From Palleronia sp. THAF1 (GTDB lineage Bacteria; Pseudomonadota; Alphaproteobacteria; Rhodobacterales; Rhodobacteraceae), in the NCBI RefSeq assembly GCF_009363795.1, contig NZ_CP045420.1:2771001-2835000 (forward strand): a stretch of DNA of 64,000 bases, written 5' to 3'. A model generated the notes under the pieces. It saw only the letters and a program-made list of their open reading frames with translations. It was not told where the DNA came from and searched no databases. Below, in pieces: positions 7,785 through 15,411 of this stretch (position 1 is its first letter; each line of letters opens with the position of its first letter). Made by a program: the position numbers and the translations under genes.

Positions 7785-8834
7785 TCACGCGCGCTTGGCG
7801 TCGCGCTGACGCATGACGAATTGCCATGTGCCGGTATCATCCTCGTGCCGATCCGCCTCTCCCAGATGCCAAAGATGCATGCAGTGGGCGACCGCCTCGA
7901 CCAGTGCGAGTCCGTATTCGCCGCCCGTGATCTGCCGCTTGAAGATCGGCTGAAAACACTCGCCCGCGCTATGGGAGGTGGCAAGATGGGTCCGCAGACG
8001 ATCCAACGCACCGGTGTGGTTCTCTGTCAGTTGACGCAGCCGCAGCGGCAGGCCGCGAAATGGCAGCTTGTGGCCGGGCAGGACCAGCCGGTCAGGCGTT
8101 GCAATGCCCTGAAACGTCTCACACGAGATCAGGAAGTCGCCCACTGGATCGCCTTCGGGCTCGGTGGCATAGAGCCCGAGGTTGGGAGAGATCGAGGGCA
8201 AGAGCTGATCGCCCCCCAGCACCAGCGGCCCGTCCTCTTCCCACAAGGTCGCGTGTTCGGGGGCGTGGCCGTTGCCCATGTGAACGTGCCACCAGCGCCC
8301 GCCGATCTGGATCATCTGGTCTTCGACAAGACGGTTGAAGCCCAGCGGCAGCGGATGCACCACGTCTGCGAAGTTGAACGGGCGCTCTTCCAGCCGGGTC
8401 GCCAAAACTTCTGAATCCATGCCGCAGGCACGCCAGAAGGCGGCTGTCTCAGGCGATGGACGCTCTTGCTCATCAAGAAGCAGCATCCGCGCCATCAAGT
8501 AGGCCGTGCGCGGCATCAGCAGTTCCGCGCCGTGCTCGGCCATGAACCAGCCAGCGAGGCCGACGTGATCGGGATGGTGGTGCGTCACCAGCACGCGCGA
8601 CACACGCCGCCCATGCAAGGCCTGCACCCACATGTCACGCGTCTTGCGGCTGTCGAAGCCCGTGTCGACGACGGTCACGCTGCCGTTCGGCTCTGTCAGG
8701 ATCCAGCAGTTCACGTGGTCAAGCTTCATGGGCAACGGCAGGCGCAGCCACTCGATCCCCTCGGCGACCGCGAAGGACGCGCCGAACTCCGGCGCGTCCT
8801 GCCATTCGTAGCGGATCGTGTCGTTTCCGCTCAT
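7785..8834 (-). CDS. Metallo-beta-lactamase-fold hydrolase
   Basis: The 349-residue protein carries the metal-binding signature THHHPDHVG (HxHxDH form) at about residues 84-92, preceded by VTVVDTGFDSRKT. Further metal ligands are probably in HMGNGHAPEHATLWEEDG and the Asp of LVLGGDQLLPSISP, and a late His in VLPGHKLPF. This is the order typical of the glyoxalase II-like branch. The C-terminal third (from about residue 260) is helical and includes a winged-helix-like end. The substrate is unknown. It lies 36 bases downstream of the acyl-CoA dehydrogenase gene on the same strand, so a thioester substrate is possible but speculative. Confidence 0.85.
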   Translation of the reverse strand: MSGNDTIRYEWQDAPEFGASFAVAEGIEWLRLPLPMKLDHVNCWILTEPNGSVTVVDTGFDSRKTRDMWVQALHGRRVSRVLVTHHHPDHVGLAGWFMAEHGAELLMPRTAYLMARMLLLDEQERPSPETAAFWRACGMDSEVLATRLEERPFNFADVVHPLPLGFNRLVEDQMIQIGGRWWHVHMGNGHAPEHATLWEEDGPLVLGGDQLLPSISPNLGLYATEPEGDPVGDFLISCETFQGIATPDRLVLPGHKLPFRGLPLRLRQLTENHTGALDRLRTHLATSHSAGECFQPIFKRQITGGEYGLALVEAVAHCMHLWHLGEADRHEDDTGTWQFVMRQRDAKRA

Positions 8835-8870
8835 CGCATCGCCTCTCGGTGTTCGATCGGCGTGCTTAGA

Positions 8871-10574
8871 TCAGGCAGCGGCCAGATCGTCCAGCGTCAG
8901 CGCATACAGACCATCTGCGCCCGCCTTGGCGTGCACCAGAAGCGACGCGTGCTCGGGCAGCAAACGTTCGATGTAGAAGGCCGCCAGCGCGCGACGCCCA
9001 GCGTCGCCCTTCACCGCCGCGCGCAGATGCGCAACGCCGCCCAGCACACGGGCAAAGGCGCGAAGATAGGGAACGGCCCCGGCGAAGCGGTCCTGCATGT
9101 CTTGGGCCACCAGCACATCCGTCGCGTCCCGCAATGCCTCGGTCGCGTCCCAGACGGCTTGAGCCAGCGCATCTTCGGACTTGCGCGCCTCTTCGATCAT
9201 GGCCTGCATCTCGTCGATCAGGGCGAAGGCGGCGTCCCCCCCGTCCATCATCTTGCGCGCGACAAGATCCATGGACTGAATGCCGTTCGTGCCTTCGTAG
9301 ATCGGCGTGATCCGGGCATCGCGGCTGTATTGCGCGGCGCCCGTTTCCTCGACGAAGCCCATGCCACCGTGCACCTGCACGCCCTCATGCGCGACTTCGT
9401 TGCCGATGTCGGTGCCGAAGGCCTTGGTGATCGGCGTCAAAAGCGCGGCGCGGGCCTTCCACGACGTATCCCCGGTAGCCGTCGCCATGTCGATGGCTAC
9501 GGCATTCATCATCGCGATGGAGCGTGCGGCGAAGAGATCCGCCTTCATGCCCGTCAGCATCCGGCGCACATCCGCATGCTCTACGATGGTACCAGTGCCT
9601 TCTGCTTTGCCTTGCGTGCGATCCAGCGCATACGCCAAAGCATGCTGATAGGCGGCTTCGCCCACGCCAATACCCTGCACGCCCACGCCGAGACGGGCGT
9701 TGTTCATCATCGTGAACATCGCGGCCATGCCCTTGTTTTCCTGACCGACAAGCCAGCCCTTCGCGCCGGAATACTCCATGACGCAGGTGGGCGATCCGTG
9801 GATGCCCATCTTGTGCTCTAGGCTAACGACCCGCAGGTCGTTCGGCTCTCCGGGTGTGCCGTCGTCCTTGGGCAGGTACTTCGGGACAAGGAACAGGCTG
9901 ATGCCCTTGGTGCCGGGAGCCGCGTCCGGCAGACGGGCCAGCACCAGATGCACGACGTTCGGCAGGAATTCAGCGTCACCCCAAGTGATGTAGATTTTCT
10001 GGCCGGTGATATTATAGCTGCCGTCATCGTTCGGCTCTGCCTTCGAGCGCAGCGCGCCCACGTCCGATCCAGCCTGCGGCTCGGTCAGGTTCATTGTGCC
10101 AGACCACTCACCGCTGGTCAGCTTGGTCAGGTAGGTCTGCTTCAGCTCTTCGCTGGCGTGATGCTCCAGCGCCTCGATCTGGCCTTGGCTCAGCATCGGG
10201 CACAGTTGCAGCGACAGGCAGGCGGACGACATCATTTCGTTCACGGCACTCGCCACTGTCATCGGCAGGCCCATGCCGCCGTATTCGGGGTCAGCGGCCA
10301 TGCCGACCCAACCGCCTTCGGCAATCGCCTTGTAACCTTCGTCGAATCCCGGAGACGTCCGAACAACGCCGTTTTCCAGCTTGGCGGGGTTCTCGTCACC
10401 CGCGCGGTTCAGAGGGGCCAGCACCTCTTCGCACATGCGGCCAGCTTCGTTCAGGATCTGCTCAACAACCTCCGGCGTCGCCTCGGCGAAGCGCTCGGTC
10501 TCTGTGACGCAGTCGAAACCCACTATGTGATCGAACAGGAAGCGGAAATCCTTGAGCGGTGCGCGATACGGCAT
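8871..10574 (-). CDS. Acyl-CoA dehydrogenase (DmdC-like, long form)
   Basis: The 567-residue protein is of the long acyl-CoA dehydrogenase type with an extra C-terminal domain. Visible blocks are MPYRAPLKDFRFLFDHIVGF at the N-terminus, the FAD-contact segment MNLTEPQAGSDVGALRSKA, KIYITWGDAEFLPNVVHLVL, and the late region QVHGGMGFVEETGAAQYSRD followed by PIYEGTNGIQSMDL, which contains the catalytic Glu position (YEGTNGIQ). These enzymes make 2-enoyl-CoA with FAD and pass electrons to ETF. Proteins of this shape include DmdC, the 3-methylmercaptopropionyl-CoA dehydrogenase of DMSP demethylation. Roseobacters have several paralogues, so the substrate is not settled. AAGGGGGA precedes the start at good spacing. 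Confidence 0.9.
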   Translation of the reverse strand: MPYRAPLKDFRFLFDHIVGFDCVTETERFAEATPEVVEQILNEAGRMCEEVLAPLNRAGDENPAKLENGVVRTSPGFDEGYKAIAEGGWVGMAADPEYGGMGLPMTVASAVNEMMSSACLSLQLCPMLSQGQIEALEHHASEELKQTYLTKLTSGEWSGTMNLTEPQAGSDVGALRSKAEPNDDGSYNITGQKIYITWGDAEFLPNVVHLVLARLPDAAPGTKGISLFLVPKYLPKDDGTPGEPNDLRVVSLEHKMGIHGSPTCVMEYSGAKGWLVGQENKGMAAMFTMMNNARLGVGVQGIGVGEAAYQHALAYALDRTQGKAEGTGTIVEHADVRRMLTGMKADLFAARSIAMMNAVAIDMATATGDTSWKARAALLTPITKAFGTDIGNEVAHEGVQVHGGMGFVEETGAAQYSRDARITPIYEGTNGIQSMDLVARKMMDGGDAAFALIDEMQAMIEEARKSEDALAQAVWDATEALRDATDVLVAQDMQDRFAGAVPYLRAFARVLGGVAHLRAAVKGDAGRRALAAFYIERLLPEHASLLVHAKAGADGLYALTLDDLAAA

Positions 10575-10694
10575 GAAATAATCCCCCTTAGACTATGTAG
10601 TTAAAGTGGCCCGCGGCCCATCGCTCGGCAAGTCAAACCCTGCGTCAGAGACTGCGGCTTGATCGCATGGCGCTGTCGGAATAGGCGATTCCCC

Positions 10695-11624
10695 ATGACA
10701 GAACGCCTGACCCCGGACCAGATCGATCGTGCCGCGCAGATCCTGCGGGATGGTGGGTTGGTCGCCTTTCCGACAGAGACGGTCTACGGGCTGGGTGCCG
10801 ATGCAACCAACGCGGATGCCGTGGCGCGCATCTATGCGGCCAAGGGGCGGCCCGCGTTCAATCCGCTGATCGTGCATGTGCCGGATACGGACGCGGCGGA
10901 GCGGCTGGTGGCGTTCGACGCTCGCGCGCAGGCTTTGGCCGATGCCTTCTGGCCCGGACCGATGACGCTGGTTCTGCCGATACACAATGACGCACCCGTT
11001 GCATCCCTGACGACCGCTGGCCTGCCCACCCTCGCCGTTCGCGTTCCTGCCACGCCGCTTGCGCGCGCGCTTTTGTCAGCCGTGGACCGCCCCATCGCCG
11101 CCCCGTCGGCGAACCCGTCCGGTCGGGTCAGCCCGACGATGGCGGAACACGTCATGGCGGGCCTTGGGGGACGGATCGAGGCGGTGCTCGATGGCGGCGC
11201 CTGCGGCGTGGGGGTCGAGTCGACCATCCTGATGCCCGTCGCGGACGGCGTGCGTCTGCTGCGCCCGGGCGGGCTGGCGACGGAAGAGATCGAAACGCTG
11301 CTGGGCGACCCACTGCTGCCCGCCGATGACTCGGCCATCACTGCGCCGGGCCAGCTTGCCTCGCATTACGCGCCTGCGGGCCGAGTGCGGCTGAATGTGA
11401 CCACGCCGGAGCAGGAAGAGGTGCTGTTGGGTTTCGGCCCGGTGGATGCCGCGCTGAACCTGTCGGAAACGGGAGATTTGCAGCAAGCGGCAGCGCGGCT
11501 GTTCGACTGTCTGCAACAGCTCGACTCGATGCAGGTCCAGCGCATAGCCGTATCGCCTATTCCAGACCACGGCCTTGGGCGTGCCATCAACGACCGCCTG
11601 CGCCGGGCCGCCGCCCCCCGCTAA
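10695..11624 (+). CDS. tsaC: L-threonylcarbamoyladenylate synthase (Sua5 form of TsaC)
   Basis: The 309-residue protein makes threonylcarbamoyl-AMP from threonine, bicarbonate and ATP, the first step of the t6A37 tRNA modification. The YrdC-type domain covers residues 1 to about 195 with GGLVAFPTETVYGLGADA, AKGRPAFNPLIVHV, FWPGPMTLVLP and PIAAPSANPSGRVSPT. A linker with SHYAP leads to a Sua5 C-terminal domain that is shorter and more variable. The ATG at 10695 opens the conserved block; an upstream TTG/ATG extension of 12 codons is not conserved-looking. Its stop overlaps the convergent DUF1194 gene. Confidence 0.93.
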   Translation: MTERLTPDQIDRAAQILRDGGLVAFPTETVYGLGADATNADAVARIYAAKGRPAFNPLIVHVPDTDAAERLVAFDARAQALADAFWPGPMTLVLPIHNDAPVASLTTAGLPTLAVRVPATPLARALLSAVDRPIAAPSANPSGRVSPTMAEHVMAGLGGRIEAVLDGGACGVGVESTILMPVADGVRLLRPGGLATEEIETLLGDPLLPADDSAITAPGQLASHYAPAGRVRLNVTTPEQEEVLLGFGPVDAALNLSETGDLQQAAARLFDCLQQLDSMQVQRIAVSPIPDHGLGRAINDRLRRAAAPR

Positions 11625-12319
11625 TTTCCGGCGACCACGCGCCCCGCGCCAGCGTCCGAAATTTCCAGAAACAGCTTGCGACGCACCGCCTCGGCAAAGC
11701 TCTCGCGGTCTTCTGCCGTCACCACGAATGCACCCGGACCACCGATGATCTGGCTCTCGTATGCATCTTCCAGTCCGCCCTGTGCGCGGCCCGGATCGTC
11801 GGGGCGCAGGATCGGCAGCGCGTTGATCGTCACGCCGGCCGCCACGACACGGGTGCGGGCCTCTTCGATGGAAGGTCCGGTGTAGTTGCGCACGCTGTCG
11901 CCAGAGAAGTCGATGACGCGGCGAAAGCCGACCATCTCGTTCTCGTCCATCATCCGCAGCCCTTCCAGCAAGGCCGCGCCGATGGCATTGCTGCCGTAGG
12001 CGGAACGAGGTCCATTGCGCAGCGCCTCGGCAAAACGTTCCGCGTCTTCGGCATCGCGGATCCGCATCCAATCCACAACGACACCCTGGTTCGTCGCCCA
12101 TTCCACGTAAGTCACCGCGATCTCGCCGTAAGCCGTGCGCGCGATCGCCTCTAGCACCTGCGGATCGGTGATCGCCTGCGCATAGCCTTCGAGCTGAAAC
12201 GCGATTTCTCGCGCGTCGATAGAACCGGAAGCATCGGCCAACAACACCAGTTCCAGATCGGTATCTTCGGCAAATGCCGTGGAACCCAGCCATAACAGAA
12301 CGACGCAAACCCAGCGCAT
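11621..12319 (-). CDS. DUF1194 domain-containing secreted protein (von Willebrand A-like)
   Basis: The 232-residue product starts with a signal peptide (MRWVCVVLLWLGSTAFA) and continues with LELVLLADASGSIDAREIAFQ. DASGS is the MIDAS-type DxSxS motif of von Willebrand factor A domains. Later blocks FRRVIDFSGDSVRNYTG and INALPILRPDD are typical of DUF1194, a family common in Rhodobacterales. The fold suggests metal-dependent adhesion or protein contact in the periplasm; the partner is unknown. AAGGACC precedes the ATG at 12319, which supports this start over one 21 codons upstream. It is divergent from the DUF4212/symporter operon. Confidence 0.88.
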   Translation of the reverse strand: MRWVCVVLLWLGSTAFAEDTDLELVLLADASGSIDAREIAFQLEGYAQAITDPQVLEAIARTAYGEIAVTYVEWATNQGVVVDWMRIRDAEDAERFAEALRNGPRSAYGSNAIGAALLEGLRMMDENEMVGFRRVIDFSGDSVRNYTGPSIEEARTRVVAAGVTINALPILRPDDPGRAQGGLEDAYESQIIGGPGAFVVTAEDRESFAEAVRRKLFLEISDAGAGRVVAGN

Positions 12320-12375
12320 CACAAGGTCCTTTCGGAAGACACGATTATACGACTTTCGTAGAAGACTAAGCCATT

Positions 12376-12383
12376 TTTGCAAA
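12376..12383. promoter_or_regulatory. TTTGCAAA palindrome upstream of the symporter operon
   Basis: An 8-base perfect palindrome lies in the AT-rich divergent region, 70 bases before the GTG of the DUF4212 gene. TTTGCAAA-type sequences are recognised by short-chain fatty acyl-CoA-responsive regulators (RamB/PccR/MccR group) in related bacteria. A single short palindrome in AT-rich DNA can arise by chance, so this is a candidate only. Confidence 0.25.
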
Positions 12384-12452
12384 TTTTCACCTAGCTCCGC
12401 TCTTAGAGGCGGTCGTCAACCAAGACCGAACCGCCCGGTAAAGGAGGAACCA

Positions 12453-12728
12453 GTGACCAGTGGAACGCAACGCAGACCAAGCAACGCAACGGGATATTGG
12501 AAGGCGAACCTTCGCACGATCTACGGTTGCCTTATCGTCTGGGCACTCGTCAGCTTCGGCTTCGGCATACTACTACGCCCGCTTTTGGCCGGGATCGAAG
12601 TCGGCGGAACCGATCTGGGCTTCTGGTTCGCGCAACAAGGCTCGATCCTGACGTTTCTTGTCCTGATATTCTTCTACGCCTGGCGGATGAACAAATTGGA
12701 TCGCGACTACGGCGTCGAGGAGGATTGA
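12453..12728 (+). CDS. DUF4212 protein, small subunit of a sodium:solute symporter
   Basis: The 91-residue protein is read from a GTG that follows AAGGAGG (12441-12447) at ideal spacing, which decides the start. It has YWKANLRTIYGCLIVWALVSF forming the first membrane helix after a basic start, then a second helix FLVLIFFYAWRMNKLDR. This two-helix layout is that of the DUF4212 (TIGR03647) small subunits that always accompany symporters of the VC_2705 type. The symporter gene starts 3 bases after its stop. It probably binds the large subunit in the inner membrane. Confidence 0.92.
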   Translation: MTSGTQRRPSNATGYWKANLRTIYGCLIVWALVSFGFGILLRPLLAGIEVGGTDLGFWFAQQGSILTFLVLIFFYAWRMNKLDRDYGVEED

Positions 12729-12731
12729 GCC

Positions 12732-14513
12732 ATGGATCAGTATTATCTCAACCTTCTCTTCATTGGCGGCTCGTTCCTTCTGTACATCGGCATCGCGGTC
12801 TGGGCGCGGGCCGGTTCGACCGACGAGTTCTACGCAGCGGGTCGCGGCATTCATCCGGTCACGAACGGCATGGCAACGGCGGCGGATTGGATGTCAGCTG
12901 CGTCGTTCATCTCTATGGCCGGTCTTCTGGCTTTCAACGGCTATTCGGCTTCCAGCTATTTGATGGGGTGGACCGGAGGTTACGTACTGCTGGCGCTGTG
13001 CCTTGCCCCCTACCTGCGCAAGTTCGGCAGCTTCACGGTGCCAGAGTTCATCGGCGACCGCTACTATAGTTCAACCGCGCGGCTGGTGGCGGTGTTGTGC
13101 CTGATCGTTGCCTCGCTGACCTACGTCATCGGCCAGATGACCGGCGTTGGGGTCGCCTTCTCGCGCTTCCTTCAGGTCGAGAATTCAACCGGCCTCTTCA
13201 TCGGTGCCGCGGTGGTCTTCTTCTACGCCGTGCTCGGCGGAATGAAGGGCGTGACCTACACGCAGGTCGCGCAGTACGTCGTACTGGTCTTCGCCTACAC
13301 CGTGCCTGCGATCTTCATATCGCTGCAACTGACCGGAAACCCTGTTCCCGGCTTAGGTCTGTTCTCGAACTTCGAGGCGACGGGAGAGCCAATCCTGACA
13401 ACACTGAACGCAACGCTCGCCGACCTTGGCTTTGCGTCCTACACTGAACAGGACACAAGTTTTCTGCCGATCCTGAATATGACGCTCTTCACGCTTACGC
13501 TGATGATCGGCACGGCAGGGTTGCCCCACGTGATCATCCGCTTTTTCACGGTGCCGAAAGTGTCAGACGCGCGACTGTCGGCAGGTTGGGCGCTGCTGTT
13601 CATCGCGATCGTCTACCTGACTGCGCCAGCCGTCGGCGCGATGGCGCGGCTGAACATCATGGACACTATCTGGCCGGGCGGCGCCGAAGGCGAGGCAATG
13701 CTTATCGAAGAGGCTCCACCGTGGTTCGAGAACTGGCAGACCACGGGTTTGCTGGGGCTGGAGGACGCAAATGGCGATGGTCGGCTGCAATATTTCAACG
13801 AAGACGCCGAGACCCTGCCGCCGGTCGCCGAAGCATCAGGGGCCGAAACCAACGAACTTGTCGAGTTCAACCGCGACATCCTGGTGCTGGCGAACCCCGA
13901 AATCGCGCAGCTTCCCAGTTGGGTCATCGCGCTGGTGGCGGCCGGAGGCATGGCGGCCGCCCTGTCTACGGCAGCAGGCCTTCTCTTGGCGATTTCTTCT
14001 GCGGTCAGCCACGACTTGCTGAAGCGGACACTGACGCCGGGTATCTCCGAGAAGGGAGAGTTGCTGGCGGCGAGGATCTCGATGGCAGCCGCGGTCGCTG
14101 TTGCAACCTGGTTGGGCCTGAACCCCCCGGGTTTTGCGGCTCAGACGGTTGCGCTGGCCTTCGGCATTGCCGCAGCGACGATTTTCCCGGCGCTACTGAT
14201 GGGCATCTTTTCGAAGCGCATCAGCAATGTAGGCGCGGTCGCGGGGATGGTGACAGGCTTGGTATTCACGGTGGTCTACATCTTCCTGCACAAAGGCTGG
14301 TTCTTCGTACCGGGAACCAACAGCTTCCCCGACACCATCGAAGGATCGCTATTCGGCATCGAATCCACAGCCATTGGCTGTGTCGGGGCCGCACTTAACT
14401 TCATCGTGGCCTTCGTGGTCTCTGGCCGCACAGCGGACACGCCCGATGATGTAAAGGCGATGATCGAAAACGTGCGGATCCCGCGCGGCGCCGGCGGCGC
14501 GTCAAGCCATTGA
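12732..14513 (+). CDS. Sodium:solute symporter of the VC_2705 type (acetate/monocarboxylate-like)
   Basis: The 593-residue inner-membrane protein belongs to the solute:sodium symporter family. Recognisable parts are FYAAGRGIHPVTNGMATAAD and WMSAASFISMAGLLAFNG in the first helices, YVIGQMTGVGVAFSRFL, GGMKGVTYTQVAQYVVL, and AAGGMAAALSTAAGLLLAIS followed by SAVSHDLLKR near the end. A hydrophilic loop at about residues 320-385 contains an EF-hand-like DANGDGRLQYFN at residues 345-356, a feature of this subfamily. Relatives such as ActP move acetate or other small carboxylates with Na+; the true substrate here is unknown. A hairpin follows 6 bases after the stop. Confidence 0.92.
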   Translation: MDQYYLNLLFIGGSFLLYIGIAVWARAGSTDEFYAAGRGIHPVTNGMATAADWMSAASFISMAGLLAFNGYSASSYLMGWTGGYVLLALCLAPYLRKFGSFTVPEFIGDRYYSSTARLVAVLCLIVASLTYVIGQMTGVGVAFSRFLQVENSTGLFIGAAVVFFYAVLGGMKGVTYTQVAQYVVLVFAYTVPAIFISLQLTGNPVPGLGLFSNFEATGEPILTTLNATLADLGFASYTEQDTSFLPILNMTLFTLTLMIGTAGLPHVIIRFFTVPKVSDARLSAGWALLFIAIVYLTAPAVGAMARLNIMDTIWPGGAEGEAMLIEEAPPWFENWQTTGLLGLEDANGDGRLQYFNEDAETLPPVAEASGAETNELVEFNRDILVLANPEIAQLPSWVIALVAAGGMAAALSTAAGLLLAISSAVSHDLLKRTLTPGISEKGELLAARISMAAAVAVATWLGLNPPGFAAQTVALAFGIAAATIFPALLMGIFSKRISNVGAVAGMVTGLVFTVVYIFLHKGWFFVPGTNSFPDTIEGSLFGIESTAIGCVGAALNFIVAFVVSGRTADTPDDVKAMIENVRIPRGAGGASSH

Positions 14514-14519
14514 TCTAAT

Positions 14520-14543
14520 CCCGGCTCCCTCCAGGGAGCCGGG
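14520..14543 (+). terminator. Hairpin terminator after the symporter gene
   Basis: A perfect 10-base-pair stem, CCCGGCTCCC and GGGAGCCGGG, with the four-base loop TCCA begins 6 bases after the symporter stop. There is no T-run, so it may act as a weak terminator or an mRNA 3-prime end stabiliser. Confidence 0.6.
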
Positions 14544-14575
14544 AACGCCATGCCCTTGAGTGGCGTTCACTTGCC

Positions 14576-15319
14576 ATGTGCCGCTCCTGTCTGTCTCGCC
14601 GCAAATTCCTGACACTCTCTGCCACCGCGCCGTTGGCGCTGTCGGCCTGCGATGACGGGCCGAACCTTGTCAGTCAGGCGGAAGCCGCCGAAATGGGCGA
14701 GGCGGCGTGGGCACAGATCAAGTCGGAAACGCCGATCAGCCGCAACGCGACGTACCGTCAAACTCTGGACCGCGTGTCCAGCCGCCTGATCAACGCGGCC
14801 TCCCTGACCGACCGCAATTGGGAGATCGAGGTCTTCGCCACCCCCGACGCCAACGCCTTCGCGCTGCCCGGCGGCAAGATCGGCGTTTACGAGGGCATGT
14901 TCGACGTCATCGGATCGGAAGACCAACTGGCCGCCATCGTCGGCCATGAAATCGGGCACCTGCAGGCAGAACACCCGCAAGAGCGCATGTCTGCGCAGGT
15001 CGCCACCGACACCGGCATAAGCATCGTCGCCTTTTTCCTGAACCTCGGCGGCATCGAATACAGCCGGGAAATCGCAGCGGCCCTGGGCATGGGCGTGCAA
15101 TACGGCCTGCTGATGCCCTTCAACCGCGAACAGGAACTGGAAGCCGACGCGCTGGGCCTGCGCCTGATGGACAGCGCCGCCTACAATCCCAGGCAGGCGG
15201 TGGACCTGTGGCAGCGCATGGAAGCGGCTGGCGGCGCGCGAACGCCGGAATTTTTGGCGACCCATCCCGCCCCGCAAAACCGCATCCGCGAAATAGAGGC
15301 TATCCTGCGGGAATTATAG
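14576..15319 (+). CDS. M48 family zinc metallopeptidase, exported lipoprotein
   Basis: The 247-residue protein starts with a signal that combines a twin-arginine-like SRRKFL (residues 7-12) and a lipobox ending at Cys25 (LSAC). The peptidase domain has HEIGH at residues 124-128 and the downstream ELEAD (187-191) that supplies the third zinc ligand. It fits the M48C group (Oma1/BepA-like), without TPR repeats. Such enzymes do quality control of envelope proteins. The block TPDANAFALPGGKIGVYEGM is the usual substrate-cleft segment. The gene stands alone after the symporter terminator. Confidence 0.92.
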   Translation: MCRSCLSRRKFLTLSATAPLALSACDDGPNLVSQAEAAEMGEAAWAQIKSETPISRNATYRQTLDRVSSRLINAASLTDRNWEIEVFATPDANAFALPGGKIGVYEGMFDVIGSEDQLAAIVGHEIGHLQAEHPQERMSAQVATDTGISIVAFFLNLGGIEYSREIAAALGMGVQYGLLMPFNREQELEADALGLRLMDSAAYNPRQAVDLWQRMEAAGGARTPEFLATHPAPQNRIREIEAILREL

Positions 15320-15411
15320 ACCTCCGGTATCTGACCTGCAGGAAACCCAGATTCAACATTTGACCGGAACCTGCCATCAATAAGCCGAAGTCATATGTGA
15401 TTGTTCACGCC

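Noticed and set aside
8466-9821. 451-codon open frame opposite the acyl-CoA dehydrogenase gene
   Set aside because: Antisense shadow; the opposite strand encodes a full conserved enzyme.
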